From positions 1 through 64,000 of the forward strand of contig QKDL01000015.1 of assembly GCA_003252105.1 (NCBI GenBank): DNA of 64,000 nt, in the 5' to 3' direction. How positions within the stretch are numbered: the stretch's first letter is position 1; the number at the start of each line of letters is the position of its first letter. A program made the translations under genes and the position numbers. This DNA is from Arcobacter sp. GTDB lineage: Bacteria; Campylobacterota; Campylobacteria; Campylobacterales; Arcobacteraceae. The notes below the pieces were generated by a model. That model was given only the letters and a program-made list of their open reading frames with translations. It did not search any database and was not told where the DNA came from. Below are positions 16,254 to 26,631 of the stretch, piece by piece.

Positions 16254-18214
16254 TAGCTTATTTTTGTTCCAGATTTTTTAGGAATTTCTGGTCTAATTAG
16301 AGATAAACCATTTTCATCCTTTGCAGCCATAAGCATACCTTCGCTTAGCATACCCATTAGTTTTGCAGGTTTAAGATTTGCCACAACACATGCTTGTGTA
16401 CCTATTAAATCATCAGCACTGTAAAACTCTTTTATACCAGCTAAGATTTGTCTGTTTCTTCCTTCTCCTAAATCAACTTGTAATTTTAAAAGTTTTTTTG
16501 ATTTTGGAACTTCTTCGGCTTCTACAATTGTACCAATTTTTAAAGTTGTTTCAAAAAATTTATCGATAGTGATTAAGTTATCTGGCTCTTCTTCTTGTGT
16601 TTGAGTCTCTTTTTTAGCAGATTTTTCTTCAACTTCTGTTTTTGAAGTGTCAGATACATTTGGTTGTTCTAATAAAACCTCTTCAATTCTTGGAAAAAGT
16701 TGCTCAACTTTTGTAATAGTAGTATCATCTAATAAACCTTTATTTACAATAAGTTTATTGTATGTATCTGTACTTATTTCCATACCTAAAGAAGTTGCAA
16801 TTTTAGAGATTTTTTCAGGCATTACTGAATCTAAAAGTAGGGCAACTCTTGCTACAATATTTGTAATAAGTGCAACTAATGCCATAGCTTCATCAGTTTT
16901 TCCTTCTTTCATTTTTGCCCAAGGTTCATAATCTCCAATTGCTTTATTTGCAATTGTTAGAACTTTCCAAATATCTTCAAGGTATCTATTAAGTTGCATT
17001 TTGAAAATATATTCTTCAACATTTTCTAAAATCTCATTTACTTCATTTAACTCTTTTTGATGGAATTTTTCAACATCTTTTGAACTAACTTTGAAATCAA
17101 AATATTTTCCACTCATACCAGAGATTCTATTAAGTAGGTTTCCTAAATCATTTCCAAGGTCTGAGTTAATTCTATCAATTAATGCTTTTTGAGAAAAATC
17201 ACCATCTTGTCCAAAAGGAACTTCCCTTAACATAAAATATCTAAAAGCATCAAGTCCATAAGCATCTGCTACTTCTTTAGGATTAACTACATTTCCTTTC
17301 GATTTAGACATTTTTTCACCATCTCTTGTCCACCAACCATGTGCTGCAATATGATCTGGAAGAGGTAAGTCCAATGACATTAAAAATGCTGGCCAATAGA
17401 TTGAGTGAAATCTTAAAATATCTTTTCCTACTAGATGAACTTTACATGGCCAATAATTCATATTTTCTTCTGTAGTTCCATATCCTAAAGCAGTGATATA
17501 GTTCATAAGTGCATCTAGCCAAACATACATAACATGGTTTGGTTCATTTATAGAATCTGGAAGTTTTACACCCCAGTCAAAAGATGTTCTAGAGATAGAT
17601 AGATCTTTTAATCCACCTTTTACAAAGTTTACAATTTCATTTTTCTTTGCTCTTGGTAAAATACAGTCTTCATTTTCTTCATACCATTTTAATAGTTTAT
17701 CTTCATACTTTGATAATTTAAAGAAGAAGCTTTCCTCTTTTACTATATTTGTAGGTTTCCCACAATCTGGACAAAACTCTTCATCTACAAGTTGTTTTTC
17801 TGTAAAAAATGTTTCACACGATACACAATAATATCCTTCATATTCACCTTTATAGATATCACCTTTTTCATACATCTTTTCAAAAGCTTTTTGAACACCT
17901 ATTTTGTGTTCTTCATCTGTAGTTCTAATAAATTTATTATATGAGATATCAAAGTCATCCCATAACTGTCTAAATTTTCCAGATACTTCATCTGCATACT
18001 CTTTTGCAGTTTTTCCTCTAGCTTCTGCACTTTGAGCAATCTTTTGCCCATGTTCATCAGTTCCTGTTAAAAAGAATGTATCATATCCTACAAGTCTTGA
18101 GTACCTTGCTAACATATCAGCGATTATTGTAGTATAAGCATGCCCAATATGAGCTACATCATTTACATAATAAATTGGTGTAGTGATATAAACATTTTTA
18201 CAAGTTTCTTCCAT
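16253..18214 (-). CDS. metG: Methionyl-tRNA synthetase
   Basis: Charges tRNA-Met, including the initiator. The 653-aa protein has the HIGH motif as HIGHAYT near residue 21, a zinc knuckle of four cysteines (CVSC ... CPDC), the KMSKSKGNVVNP signature loop, and the WLDALMNYI substrate pocket. A charged linker (about 515-545) joins a C-terminal tRNA-binding domain of the Arc1p/EMAPII type (KIGTIVEAEEVPKSKKLLKL). Everything expected is intact. Co-directional with the Mur-like gene downstream and the 71-aa gene upstream. Confidence 0.97.
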   Translation of the reverse strand: MEETCKNVYITTPIYYVNDVAHIGHAYTTIIADMLARYSRLVGYDTFFLTGTDEHGQKIAQSAEARGKTAKEYADEVSGKFRQLWDDFDISYNKFIRTTDEEHKIGVQKAFEKMYEKGDIYKGEYEGYYCVSCETFFTEKQLVDEEFCPDCGKPTNIVKEESFFFKLSKYEDKLLKWYEENEDCILPRAKKNEIVNFVKGGLKDLSISRTSFDWGVKLPDSINEPNHVMYVWLDALMNYITALGYGTTEENMNYWPCKVHLVGKDILRFHSIYWPAFLMSLDLPLPDHIAAHGWWTRDGEKMSKSKGNVVNPKEVADAYGLDAFRYFMLREVPFGQDGDFSQKALIDRINSDLGNDLGNLLNRISGMSGKYFDFKVSSKDVEKFHQKELNEVNEILENVEEYIFKMQLNRYLEDIWKVLTIANKAIGDYEPWAKMKEGKTDEAMALVALITNIVARVALLLDSVMPEKISKIATSLGMEISTDTYNKLIVNKGLLDDTTITKVEQLFPRIEEVLLEQPNVSDTSKTEVEEKSAKKETQTQEEEPDNLITIDKFFETTLKIGTIVEAEEVPKSKKLLKLQVDLGEGRNRQILAGIKEFYSADDLIGTQACVVANLKPAKLMGMLSEGMLMAAKDENGLSLIRPEIPKKSGTKIS

Positions 18215-18240
18215 TAAATTACCTCTTTAAATAAATATAA

Positions 18241-18456
18241 TTAAAATTCAAATCCACCGCTTGAGCCTTTATTCATAGACTCATAAACAGCTAGTACATA
18301 TTTTTTTCTAAGTTCACACTCAAAAAATTTTTCACAAAAATTTTCTTCTGGTTTACAAGATTCCACACCAGTTGTATCTACTTGGCATTTTCTTAATTCT
18401 TGAACCATTTGTTCAAGATTTTCTTCCCATTGATCTAAAGTCTTATTATCATCCAT
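18241..18456 (-). CDS. Conserved small acidic Cys-containing protein
   Basis: A 71-aa cytosolic protein with four cysteines (C24, C34, C42, C47) and many Glu residues, helical in character, with a Gly-rich end (GSSGGFEF). The cysteine spacing could bind a metal or form disulfides. Its place between metG and fbp, and its overlap of 8 bases with fbp, match a small unknown gene at the same place in Campylobacter, so it is likely real. Function unknown. Confidence 0.75.
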   Translation of the reverse strand: MDDNKTLDQWEENLEQMVQELRKCQVDTTGVESCKPEENFCEKFFECELRKKYVLAVYESMNKGSSGGFEF

Positions 18457-19294
18457 TATTGCTATATACTTTTAATACCCGATTAATTTCACTTAATGAT
18501 CCAAAGAAACATGGTGTTGTATCATGAATATGCGTAGTTTCTACTTCAAATATTGATTTTGAACCATCTATTGCATCTCCACCTGCACATTTGTAAGTAA
18601 ATGCAAATGGAAAAACTTCAAATAGTTGTCTAAGTTTACCTTTTGGTTTATCAGCAGTTCCTGGATATGAAAAAAGTCCTCCACCTTTTAGTAAAATTTG
18701 ATGTAAATCTGGTACCATTCCTCCCGAATATCTTAAGTAGTAACCATCTTTAAACATCTCATTTACTAAAGTTTTATGTGTTTGTGTCCAATTCATTTGA
18801 GTTGAACCTGTTGCATTTAGATTACCTGCATCATTAAGTTTAATATCTTTTACATATTTAAACTCATCATTTGAAAGTCTAAATAATTGAACTTTATTTT
18901 CATATGCTATAACCATTTCAACTCTAGGACCAAATACTACATAAACAGAAGCTACAATATTTTTTGCACTAAAATTATCTTTGTATATTCCATAAATAGA
19001 ACCAACAGATAAATTTACATCAACTAAAGAAGAACCATCTAATGGGTCGTATGCTATTAAATACTCTCCATCTTCATTTAGTGATACAATGCTTTCTTGT
19101 TCTTCACTTACTATCTCTTTTATACTAGGGATTCTTTTAAAAACTTTTTCTATGATAATATCACTAGCAATATCAAGTTTTAATTGTGTATCTCCAGTAG
19201 AGTTTTCATTCTCACTTTTTGCTGTATCCCCTAATAAAATTACCTCTTTAATCTCTTTACTAGCTATTTTTATTGCTTCAAAAATCTCTTCCAT
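18449..19294 (-). CDS. fbp: Fructose-1,6-bisphosphatase, class 1
   Basis: Gluconeogenic enzyme releasing phosphate from fructose 1,6-bisphosphate. The 281-aa protein has the metal-binding [14 protein letters not shown] motif, the upstream SEEQE acidic segment and the sugar-phosphate region [14 protein letters not shown]. It is shorter than the E. coli enzyme (about 330 aa), as is usual in this group. With pckA, this supports active gluconeogenesis. It shares one base with mobB upstream and overlaps the small gene downstream. Confidence 0.95.
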   Translation of the reverse strand: MEEIFEAIKIASKEIKEVILLGDTAKSENENSTGDTQLKLDIASDIIIEKVFKRIPSIKEIVSEEQESIVSLNEDGEYLIAYDPLDGSSLVDVNLSVGSIYGIYKDNFSAKNIVASVYVVFGPRVEMVIAYENKVQLFRLSNDEFKYVKDIKLNDAGNLNATGSTQMNWTQTHKTLVNEMFKDGYYLRYSGGMVPDLHQILLKGGGLFSYPGTADKPKGKLRQLFEVFPFAFTYKCAGGDAIDGSKSIFEVETTHIHDTTPCFFGSLSEINRVLKVYSNNG

Positions 19295-19803
19295 TAAACT
19301 CTCTTTGCATTTTTTTCAATCCATTCTATTATATTTTCTGGATCGTTTAAATCTAATTTATCAATATTTTTAGGTATATCGTCTATTGATATTGTTTCAT
19401 CATGTGCTATTGCATTTGTAACTTTAAAATAACTCTCATCTAATCTATTTCTAAATATAGAAATTCTTGGTAAATCAAGTGTTTTAAGCCCTTCAACTAA
19501 AAGATAATCAAATTCATTAAAAAGAGAAATTAGTTCATCAATAGTTGAATTATTTTGTTTAAATAGTGTTGTCCTTGTTGGACTTACAACTGCAACATCA
19601 GCTTTTGTTTCACTGAACTTATAACTATCTTTACCTGGTTTATCAAATATAGCTTTATCTTTTGGATCATGTTTTACAATACATACTTTAAAACCTCTAT
19701 CTTGCAAAATATTTGAGATTTTTATAATAAGTGTTGTTTTTCCACTGTTTGATGGTCCGCTAAAAGCTATAGCAAGTTTTTTATACTGTTTAATCATGGG
19801 CAT
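19294..19803 (-). CDS. mobB: Molybdopterin-guanine dinucleotide biosynthesis protein MobB
   Basis: GTP-binding helper of MobA in making the bis-MGD cofactor of molybdoenzymes such as formate dehydrogenase and nitrate reductase. The 169-aa protein has the P-loop [10 protein letters not shown] near residue 15, the [11 protein letters not shown] strand, and the acidic [14 protein letters not shown] segment typical of the family. First gene of the mobB-fbp-71-aa-metG run. The region upstream carries two direct repeats containing AAACAAATTTTT. Confidence 0.93.
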   Translation of the reverse strand: MPMIKQYKKLAIAFSGPSNSGKTTLIIKISNILQDRGFKVCIVKHDPKDKAIFDKPGKDSYKFSETKADVAVVSPTRTTLFKQNNSTIDELISLFNEFDYLLVEGLKTLDLPRISIFRNRLDESYFKVTNAIAHDETISIDDIPKNIDKLDLNDPENIIEWIEKNAKRV

Positions 19804-19955
19804 TATTTTATCTAAAGCATAGTTAAAATTATCTTTACAAGGTTTAATAAAACAAATTTTTGCAAACAGTATAAATGATAAACAAATTTTTAGTTTTTAT
19901 AATTATTTTTTCTGTATAATGTTAACTATAATGCGTAAAATAAGAGAAGAGTGGG

Positions 19956-21872
19956 ATGATCAGTACATTATTTAAAAAAACAGATATGGATGATGCAATA
20001 AAAATTTTAGATATAAAAGTTTTTAATGAGTCAAAAGCAGAATCTCTACTGAAAAAGCTAGATAATATAAATGTTACAGATAATAAAAATCAAAATCTTA
20101 TCCATAAAATGGCTGAAAAAAATAGAATTGATGCAATAATTTGGTTAAAAGAAAAAGGAGTTGATCTCTCATTAGAGGATAATGAAGCTCAAACCCCACT
20201 TATAATAGCTGCAAAAAGAGGTTATACTGAATTAATTAAAACTTTGATTAATTTAGGAGCTGATCCTGAATATAAAAATAAAGAAAAAAGAATAGCTTTA
20301 CAAGAAGCCGCAAAAAATGCAAATCTTGATGCTTATTGTACTTTAAGTAGAATTACTGAAAATAGAAACAACATAGATTCTGAAGGAAAAAATGTTTTGT
20401 TTGATGCAATAGGTACATCAAATGAAAATATGATAAAAGAGGTTCTTTTAGATGAATCTGTAGATAGAAGTATAGAAGATTTAGATGGGAATTGTGTTAT
20501 TTTTCTTGAACCTTCTTATTCAAATGTTGAGATTACAAATCTTCTTTTAAAATATGGTTTTGATTTTAATAAAAAAGATTTTGATGGCAAAAACATACTT
20601 TTTTACTTTTTAGAAAATCCTATTGATAAATTAGAAACTTTTAAAAGAATAATTATTAAATATGATAATTTATTAAATGAAAAAGATATTCATGGGAATA
20701 GTTTACTACATCATGCAGTTAAAATATTATTAAATACTACTACAATTGAACCTAAAGATCCTATTTGTCAGTTGATGAAGATAATGTTTGATTATGAAAT
20801 AGATTCTACACTTGTGAATAATGAAGGATATAAAGCATTTGATTTAGCTTTGGAGTCTGAAAGAGTAGAGATAATAGAACTATTTCTTAAAAATTTTTAT
20901 GATCCAAATATAGTAGATAAAAATGGTGAAACACCATTGAGCATTATGGCGTTAAAAGGTAAAGACTATAAAGATATTATTACTTTACTTCTTTCATACG
21001 GAGCAAATCCAAATATAAAAAATAATGATGGTGAAACAGTAATTGAAAAATTAATTAGTGTAGAGTTATATTTTTCAGAAAATAAGAAAATTTCATCTAA
21101 ATTAAGACAAATAATTCCTGAAAAAAATGAAGGTTATCTTTCTTTATTGGAGCAAGTGATATATAATTCAGAAGCAAATTTGAGACAGTTAGATTCAACT
21201 GAAAATCCATATTTTTTTGATGCTGTATTACATGGAAATATAGAGATAGTAAAAATATTAACATATTTTGGAGCAGATATAAATCAAGTTGGGAAAGATG
21301 GGCTTAATATTATTTATATTTTAATGGAAAAATTTAAAGATGTAACTATTAAAAACAATGTTATAAAATATCATGAAACATTAAAAAATATTATATTTTT
21401 AGGGGCAAATGTCAATGCAAGAGACAATTATGGAGGAATCACTTTACATAAAGCTATATTAGATCATGATATAAGTATTGCAAAAATACTTCTAACAGCT
21501 GGTGCAGATTTAAGAGCTATTGATAATAGAGGTAGAAATATGATTCATAATTGTATTTGGAAAGCAAAAATAAAAACCTTGAGATATATACTTTCTTTAA
21601 ATAACAAATTATTAAATCTTGAAGATAAATTTGGTGTTTTACCAATACATTATGCTGCCTTTCTAGGCTATACAGAGTTAGTATTAGAGTTGATAAATCT
21701 GGGTTCACATGTTAGCTCTTATACTGTAAAAAGTGAATATATTAAGAAATTTCTTGAAAGATTCCATAAAAATTTAGCAACCTTGGAAGAAAATGCTAAA
21801 AATATTGCAGAAAAAAATAAGATTGCAACTTTAGTTGGTAATATGAAAGATGAGTTTTCTATAGATATATAA
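19956..21872 (+). CDS. Large ankyrin-repeat protein
   Basis: A 638-aa protein built almost wholly of ankyrin repeats. Clear units include NAEQTPLI-type openings (NEAQTPLIIAAKRGYTELIK), DKNGETPLSIMALKG, LLSYGANPNIKNNDGE, and LLTAGADLRAIDNRGRN. Several other units are degenerate. There is no signal peptide or membrane helix, so it is predicted cytosolic and to act as a protein-binding scaffold. Start ATG has GAAGAGTGGG before it, with TATAAT about 35 bases upstream. It sits between mobB and the lipoprotein gene, in a place where Campylobacter has no such gene, so it may be an insertion in a conserved block. Confidence 0.9.
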   Translation: MISTLFKKTDMDDAIKILDIKVFNESKAESLLKKLDNINVTDNKNQNLIHKMAEKNRIDAIIWLKEKGVDLSLEDNEAQTPLIIAAKRGYTELIKTLINLGADPEYKNKEKRIALQEAAKNANLDAYCTLSRITENRNNIDSEGKNVLFDAIGTSNENMIKEVLLDESVDRSIEDLDGNCVIFLEPSYSNVEITNLLLKYGFDFNKKDFDGKNILFYFLENPIDKLETFKRIIIKYDNLLNEKDIHGNSLLHHAVKILLNTTTIEPKDPICQLMKIMFDYEIDSTLVNNEGYKAFDLALESERVEIIELFLKNFYDPNIVDKNGETPLSIMALKGKDYKDIITLLLSYGANPNIKNNDGETVIEKLISVELYFSENKKISSKLRQIIPEKNEGYLSLLEQVIYNSEANLRQLDSTENPYFFDAVLHGNIEIVKILTYFGADINQVGKDGLNIIYILMEKFKDVTIKNNVIKYHETLKNIIFLGANVNARDNYGGITLHKAILDHDISIAKILLTAGADLRAIDNRGRNMIHNCIWKAKIKTLRYILSLNNKLLNLEDKFGVLPIHYAAFLGYTELVLELINLGSHVSSYTVKSEYIKKFLERFHKNLATLEENAKNIAEKNKIATLVGNMKDEFSIDI

Positions 21873-21925
21873 GTATCAAAGTATTTTTTATGTAAAATCT
21901 TTTTCACTAAAATATAGGATATTCA

Positions 21926-22414
21926 ATGACTTTTGTATTTAAAAATGCACTTTTATTAATTTCAATTCTTTTTCTATTTACAGCTTGTTCTGATAGGGTA
22001 AATGCTTTAAGATATTTTAAAAATTCTTCTGAAACTATCAATTCAATACCAAATACCAAAAAAGTAGATTTAAATAGTGAAAATCAAAATGAAATTTCAC
22101 TAATAGTAACTTACCTAAATAATATAGATAAAGAGTATGAAAGTAAAGATATAGAATCATTTTTTGTGGCAATTCAGATTTTTAATAATGTAAATCTATT
22201 CAAAGATAATGTAAAGTTGTTATTAAATGAAAAAGAACCAATTAGTTTTGAAAAAGTTGATAAAGATTCTAAACTTATAAAACATATCTCTTTAAAGAAC
22301 CATTGGGCAGATTATTATTTAGTTACTTTTGAAGCTAAAAGTAAAATCAAAAAACTAAATTTAAAAGTGATAAATAAAAAGTTAGGGGTAAAAACTATAA
22401 TTTTTGAAAAATAG
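21926..22414 (+). CDS. Small lipoprotein of unknown function
   Basis: A 162-aa protein with a lipoprotein signal: a hydrophobic core, then LFTAC with the lipid-modified Cys21. The mature part is Lys/Asn-rich and mixed alpha-beta, with no domain I recognise. It follows the ankyrin gene by 53 bases and may be co-transcribed with it. The 3' end overlaps the convergent Slt-like gene by 20 bases. A Campylobacter gene at the same place also encodes a small exported protein. Confidence 0.75.
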   Translation: MTFVFKNALLLISILFLFTACSDRVNALRYFKNSSETINSIPNTKKVDLNSENQNEISLIVTYLNNIDKEYESKDIESFFVAIQIFNNVNLFKDNVKLLLNEKEPISFEKVDKDSKLIKHISLKNHWADYYLVTFEAKSKIKKLNLKVINKKLGVKTIIFEK

Positions 22415-23783
22415 ATTCAATTTTTGTATTTTCTTTTTCTAAATTATTTAAATATAAATAATATAAAACCAAAAAATTATCAAAATCTTTAGTTAAAAAT
22501 GAGATATATTCAAATTTGATAATTTTATTTAAATCTTTTTCTAAACTATTTATTCTTTTATTTCCATAAATAGATAAAAATAGATCTATTGCATTGAACT
22601 CTTCTTTTTGTAGTGTTTTTAAATAATCAATAAAATATTTTAGGTTAGTTTGAGTCTCAAATTGTTTTATCAAAGAGTTTTTATAAGTAAATTTTGTTTC
22701 AATTTGTTTTATTTGTTCTAAACTCAACTGTGTCAAACCAAGTTCAAAATCTTTTGATATTTTATCATCAGAAAAATCAGATTTAATTTTGATTATTGAG
22801 TAAAGTAGGGCAAGTTGTTCATTTGTTAATTCGTTGATAACTTCAATTGAATCAAGTTTTTCTAAATTTGGTAGAATATATTGTTTTTGTAAAATTTCAT
22901 TGGCATAAAAGGTATAAATATTTAGTCTATTAGATGATGTTATATTTTCCAAATATGAATCATCTTTTGTAATAAAATATTTGAAAAATTCTATTTTTTC
23001 TTTATATAAAAAATCATAATTTGTGTTTAGAGTGTTTATTAGTTCAAATGCTTTGTTTAAATCATTTTTTTCAATATAAAATAAAGTTAATAAAAATTTG
23101 TTCTTATCATCTAAATCTTCTATTTGTATATCTTTTATATGTTGTCTTAGATTTGTCAACTTCGAATTTAAAAGGATAATTTGGATAAATCTATTGTATT
23201 GTTTTTTATCTGATTTAATTCTATTTAGAGTTTTTTGAGGAAGTTTATAGTTAAAATAGTTTTCTATAAAATTTGTATCTACATTTAAAAAAATATCATA
23301 AAAAGTATCTATATCTTTAGTAATTAATTTTGTAAAAGGGATGGCAGAGGATAATACTTTTATTTGGTTAGAAAACTCTGGATATTTGTTTTGCAAATTT
23401 TGAAGTACAAGTTTCAGTTCATAAGTTGACAGTTTTGAAGCTTTATTTAAATCTAGTCCAATCTCAATACAATCAGCATATGAATAGATCAAATCCTCAA
23501 TAGAAGCATCCATACATTGGGATACTGCTAAAGTTTCATCATTTTTATATTTTTTAGCAAAATTATGAAATAGGGGATTGTTCATATTGTAAATAAGTGA
23601 TAGTGTGCTATATGCTGCTTCAGAAGTTGTATCATCAAGTTTTAGATACTCATTTATATAAAAATCTCTTTTTATTCCTTTTTCTAAATTATTGATTTGA
23701 TTTAAAATAAGGGTTTTATCTTCTATCTCTTCTGCTTTTATCAATGATGAAATTAAGAATAAGAATAGAAGACAAAATCTCAT
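22395..23783 (-). CDS. Slt-like periplasmic protein, catalytic glutamate lost (pseudo-lytic transglycosylase)
   Basis: A 462-aa exported protein with a signal peptide (residues 1-17) and a long helical-repeat body like the U domain of soluble lytic transglycosylase. Its end aligns with the Slt catalytic domain: LALLYSIIKIKSDFSDDKISKDFELGLTQLS matches, in two parts, the usual 'AIARQES..P' and 'GLMQ' motifs. The catalytic Glu of RQES is Lys334 here, and the AYNGG motif reads SIYGNK. It should not cut peptidoglycan. The position beside yggT and gltX is where Campylobacter carries slt. The alignment was done by eye. Confidence 0.65.
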   Translation of the reverse strand: MRFCLLFLFLISSLIKAEEIEDKTLILNQINNLEKGIKRDFYINEYLKLDDTTSEAAYSTLSLIYNMNNPLFHNFAKKYKNDETLAVSQCMDASIEDLIYSYADCIEIGLDLNKASKLSTYELKLVLQNLQNKYPEFSNQIKVLSSAIPFTKLITKDIDTFYDIFLNVDTNFIENYFNYKLPQKTLNRIKSDKKQYNRFIQIILLNSKLTNLRQHIKDIQIEDLDDKNKFLLTLFYIEKNDLNKAFELINTLNTNYDFLYKEKIEFFKYFITKDDSYLENITSSNRLNIYTFYANEILQKQYILPNLEKLDSIEVINELTNEQLALLYSIIKIKSDFSDDKISKDFELGLTQLSLEQIKQIETKFTYKNSLIKQFETQTNLKYFIDYLKTLQKEEFNAIDLFLSIYGNKRINSLEKDLNKIIKFEYISFLTKDFDNFLVLYYLYLNNLEKENTKIESIFQKL

Positions 23784-23784
23784 T

Positions 23785-24063
23785 TTACATTCCCATAAAT
23801 AATCTACCTAAAAATGTTTCTAAGAAGATAAGTATAAAAATAACAATTAAAGGAGCTAAATCCATTCCTCCAAATACTGTAGGGATAAATCTTCTTACAA
23901 GTGCGTATGCAGGCTCTGTTAATCTATATAACATTTGTACTATTGGATTATATGGATCTGGTCTTACCCAACTTAGAACTGCAGAAATAATAATAACCCA
24001 TTTATACAAAAATATAACAGTTAATATCACTGTAAAAATAGAACTTAATAATGCATCTATCAT
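23785..24063 (-). CDS. YggT family membrane protein
   Basis: A 92-aa inner-membrane protein with two hydrophobic segments (about 3-25 and 65-88). Between them is the family signature [28 protein letters not shown], split here as a W-x-R-P-D-P-x-N-P motif followed by LTEP. The family is linked to osmotic response and cell-division-related roles, but its action is not settled. It is 1 base from the Slt-like gene and overlaps gltX by 4 bases, so the three are one operon. Confidence 0.88.
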   Translation of the reverse strand: MIDALLSSIFTVILTVIFLYKWVIIISAVLSWVRPDPYNPIVQMLYRLTEPAYALVRRFIPTVFGGMDLAPLIVIFILIFLETFLGRLFMGM

Positions 24064-25325
24064 TTTATAATCTCTCCTAAATAGTTTTTAATCAATGGAT
24101 AAATATCTGAAAGTTTTACTTTTGTATCACTTCCTATTAAAATACATTTTAATGTTTTTGATAACTCTTCATCTTTTAAACCAGTTTTTTCTGTAATATA
24201 GTTATTTAATTGGTCAAAATCTTCAAAATAAGGTGCATCTTGCATAGATAGTTTTAATTCAACAAATTGTTCTTCAAAACCTATACAAGTAGATTTTGGT
24301 GAAAAAATTAAGTTTATTTTTTCTTTTATCTCTTTTATGGTATCAACTTCTTCTAAAAATAGTTTAGCTAATTTTCCAATATCTTCATCTGCAAAACCTA
24401 TAATTTTCGAAAGTCTCATATCATCTATTGTTTCTAAATGTTTTTTATTTATCTCTTTTAACTTATTTATGTCAAAAACAACAATTTCTTTTGATAAATT
24501 TTTTATATCAAACCATTCTATGGCTTCTTCAAGAGTAAAAATTTCTGTTGGAGTATTATTACCTAAAAGTACAAGATAATTAGCTATTGCACTTGGTAAA
24601 AATCCTTCATCAATTAATTCTTTTACACTTATTTGTTCATTTATAGTTGGAATATGAATATAATCTATATTTTTAGTGTATCCTAGAAGAGCTCTTAGAT
24701 GGATTTGTCTTGGAGTATCTTCAAGATATATTTCTTCTCTAATTATAGTAGAGATATCATAAAGCATATCATCTATTGCACAAGCATAGTTATAAGTTGG
24801 GGTTTTATCATGATTTAAAATTATAAATGAATCAACTTCGTCAGGTGTATATGATAATTCACCTTTAAAAAGATCGTTAAATTTTATATTTTCTTGAGGT
24901 TTTACTGCTCTTACTGTAAAAGGTGCCGTTACATTTAAAACTGTTTCATCTGATAAGTTTTGACAAAAACCATCATAACTGAAAACTTGATTTTCATCTT
25001 CTGCTTTTTTTCTTAATTCATCAAGTTTTTCATCACTACAAAAACAAGAAAATGCTTTTTTATTTGTCATTAGCTGCATAGCTAGTTTTTGATGATACTT
25101 TAGATTTTCACTTTCATAAACTGCATGTTCATAATCGATAGAAAAAAGAGCTAATAATTCTAAAATCTCTTTGTCTTTTCCTTCTATATTTTTCTCTTTT
25201 TCTATATCCTCTATTCTAATTAGAAGCTTTTCATTTTTTTGTTTTGCTAGAATATAATTAAAAATAGCTATTCTTAATTTTCCTATAGTGAAATCTTGCG
25301 TTGGACTTGGTGCAAATCTTAACAA
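24060..25325 (-). CDS. gltX: Glutamyl-tRNA synthetase-like protein with degenerate active site
   Basis: A 421-aa member of the GluRS family. The fold is clear (RFAPSPT start, [40 protein letters not shown]). Key parts are lost. The HIGH motif reads TIGK (residues 13-16). The GEDH motif reads EEIY (197-200). The KMSKS loop is absent: [18 protein letters not shown] (about 227) jumps straight over it. In Campylobacter GltX1 these are intact, as I remember it. ATP binding and charging are therefore unlikely. Campylobacterota usually have two gltX genes, so the other may carry the load. It lies in an operon with yggT and the M16-like gene. Confidence 0.85.
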   Translation of the reverse strand: MLRFAPSPTQDFTIGKLRIAIFNYILAKQKNEKLLIRIEDIEKEKNIEGKDKEILELLALFSIDYEHAVYESENLKYHQKLAMQLMTNKKAFSCFCSDEKLDELRKKAEDENQVFSYDGFCQNLSDETVLNVTAPFTVRAVKPQENIKFNDLFKGELSYTPDEVDSFIILNHDKTPTYNYACAIDDMLYDISTIIREEIYLEDTPRQIHLRALLGYTKNIDYIHIPTINEQISVKELIDEGFLPSAIANYLVLLGNNTPTEIFTLEEAIEWFDIKNLSKEIVVFDINKLKEINKKHLETIDDMRLSKIIGFADEDIGKLAKLFLEEVDTIKEIKEKINLIFSPKSTCIGFEEQFVELKLSMQDAPYFEDFDQLNNYITEKTGLKDEELSKTLKCILIGSDTKVKLSDIYPLIKNYLGEIIK

Positions 25326-25327
25326 AT

Positions 25328-26623
25328 CTATTTCCTTACTATTGAATATGATAAATCTATAATCTCTTTATGAGATTTTATATAGTTGTTTAAATCTTCT
25401 AGTTTAAGACTTTCAATGTTTTCCAACTCTTTTTGTGGATTATCTTGAGATAATCCTCTATAAAATAGAGTAAATGCCCTTTGTAATCTTTGACTTAAAG
25501 TTTCAGTTCTTAAAGGCTCACTACCTAATAAAAACTTTTTCGCTGAATCTAATTCATCTTGAGTTACACCATTTTTTACAAATTCATTTACTATACTTGA
25601 AACTAACTCTTTTGCTTCATTAGCACTTTCTAGTTTTGTTTGAAGATATCCTGTAAAATAAGAATGAGATTTATTTATAGAGATATAACCATAAGCAGAG
25701 TATGCTAAACCTCTTTTTACTCTTATCTCTTCCATTAATCTTGATCCAAAACCACTTCCACCTAAGATAAATGAAGCAACTTTTGCTTTATAAACATTTT
25801 CATCATCTGAATCTATATCAAATGGACTTCCAAAATAGATATAAGCTTGTTGTGTCTCTTTAAGTATAGTGTTTTCTTTTGATAAACTATTTGCTTCATA
25901 TTTTTCAAATTTATTAGCTTTTTTATTTTTTATAACTTTTACAACTTTTTTAATCTCTTTGATTAGAGTTTCATATTCAAAGTCTCCACCTGCAACAATG
26001 ATTAAATTGTTTAAATCAAGTGCAGTAGATAAAAATTGTTTTACATCTTTTAAAGAGATAGTTGATAGTGATTCTATTGTACCAGAAGAAGGGTATTGTA
26101 AAGGTGTATCTTTAAATAAAAGCTTTTTTAAATCATTGCTAGCTATATAGTCATAATCATTATCTTTTCTTTTTAAAGAACCAATAGTTATAGTTTTGAT
26201 TTTTTCTAAAACCTTTTTCTCATAGTTTGGGTCTTCTAATAAATCTTTTAATAGTTTCAAACCATCTTTATGTACCTCTTTTATTGATGATAATTCAATA
26301 ACAAAAGTTTCAAAACCAGTTGAGGCATGAAGTGAAATAGCTTTGTTTTCTAAAAGCGTTGCAAACTTTGTTGAACCAAGCTTTTTTGTTCCTTCATTTA
26401 ATAGTTTTGCAGAAATTGATGCAAGTCCATTTTTATCGTTTTGCATATAACCTGAGTTTTTAAATACTAATTGAAGGTTTAGTATAGGAAGATTTTTATC
26501 TTGTTCAAAAACTACAGGTATTTTTAAATTATCTATCTCTACATACTTTATTGTAGCAGCCATTAAAAATCCTTGTAAAATTAGTGTTAAAAAAATATAT
26601 TTTATAAATAATGATACTCTCAT
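25328..26623 (-). CDS. M16-like peptidase homologue lacking the zinc motif
   Basis: A 431-aa exported protein (signal-like residues 1-22) with the M16/insulinase fold. The expected HXXEH zinc site near residue 60 reads [16 protein letters not shown], with no His pair. The C-terminal half keeps [15 protein letters not shown] and the [20 protein letters not shown] block typical of the substrate-binding M16 domain. It is likely a non-catalytic partner. H. pylori has an M16 gene next to mqnC and bamA, so the location is conserved. It starts 8 bases after the end of mqnC. Confidence 0.85.
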   Translation of the reverse strand: MRVSLFIKYIFLTLILQGFLMAATIKYVEIDNLKIPVVFEQDKNLPILNLQLVFKNSGYMQNDKNGLASISAKLLNEGTKKLGSTKFATLLENKAISLHASTGFETFVIELSSIKEVHKDGLKLLKDLLEDPNYEKKVLEKIKTITIGSLKRKDNDYDYIASNDLKKLLFKDTPLQYPSSGTIESLSTISLKDVKQFLSTALDLNNLIIVAGGDFEYETLIKEIKKVVKVIKNKKANKFEKYEANSLSKENTILKETQQAYIYFGSPFDIDSDDENVYKAKVASFILGGSGFGSRLMEEIRVKRGLAYSAYGYISINKSHSYFTGYLQTKLESANEAKELVSSIVNEFVKNGVTQDELDSAKKFLLGSEPLRTETLSQRLQRAFTLFYRGLSQDNPQKELENIESLKLEDLNNYIKSHKEIIDLSYSIVRK

Positions 26624-26631
26624 TATAAACT

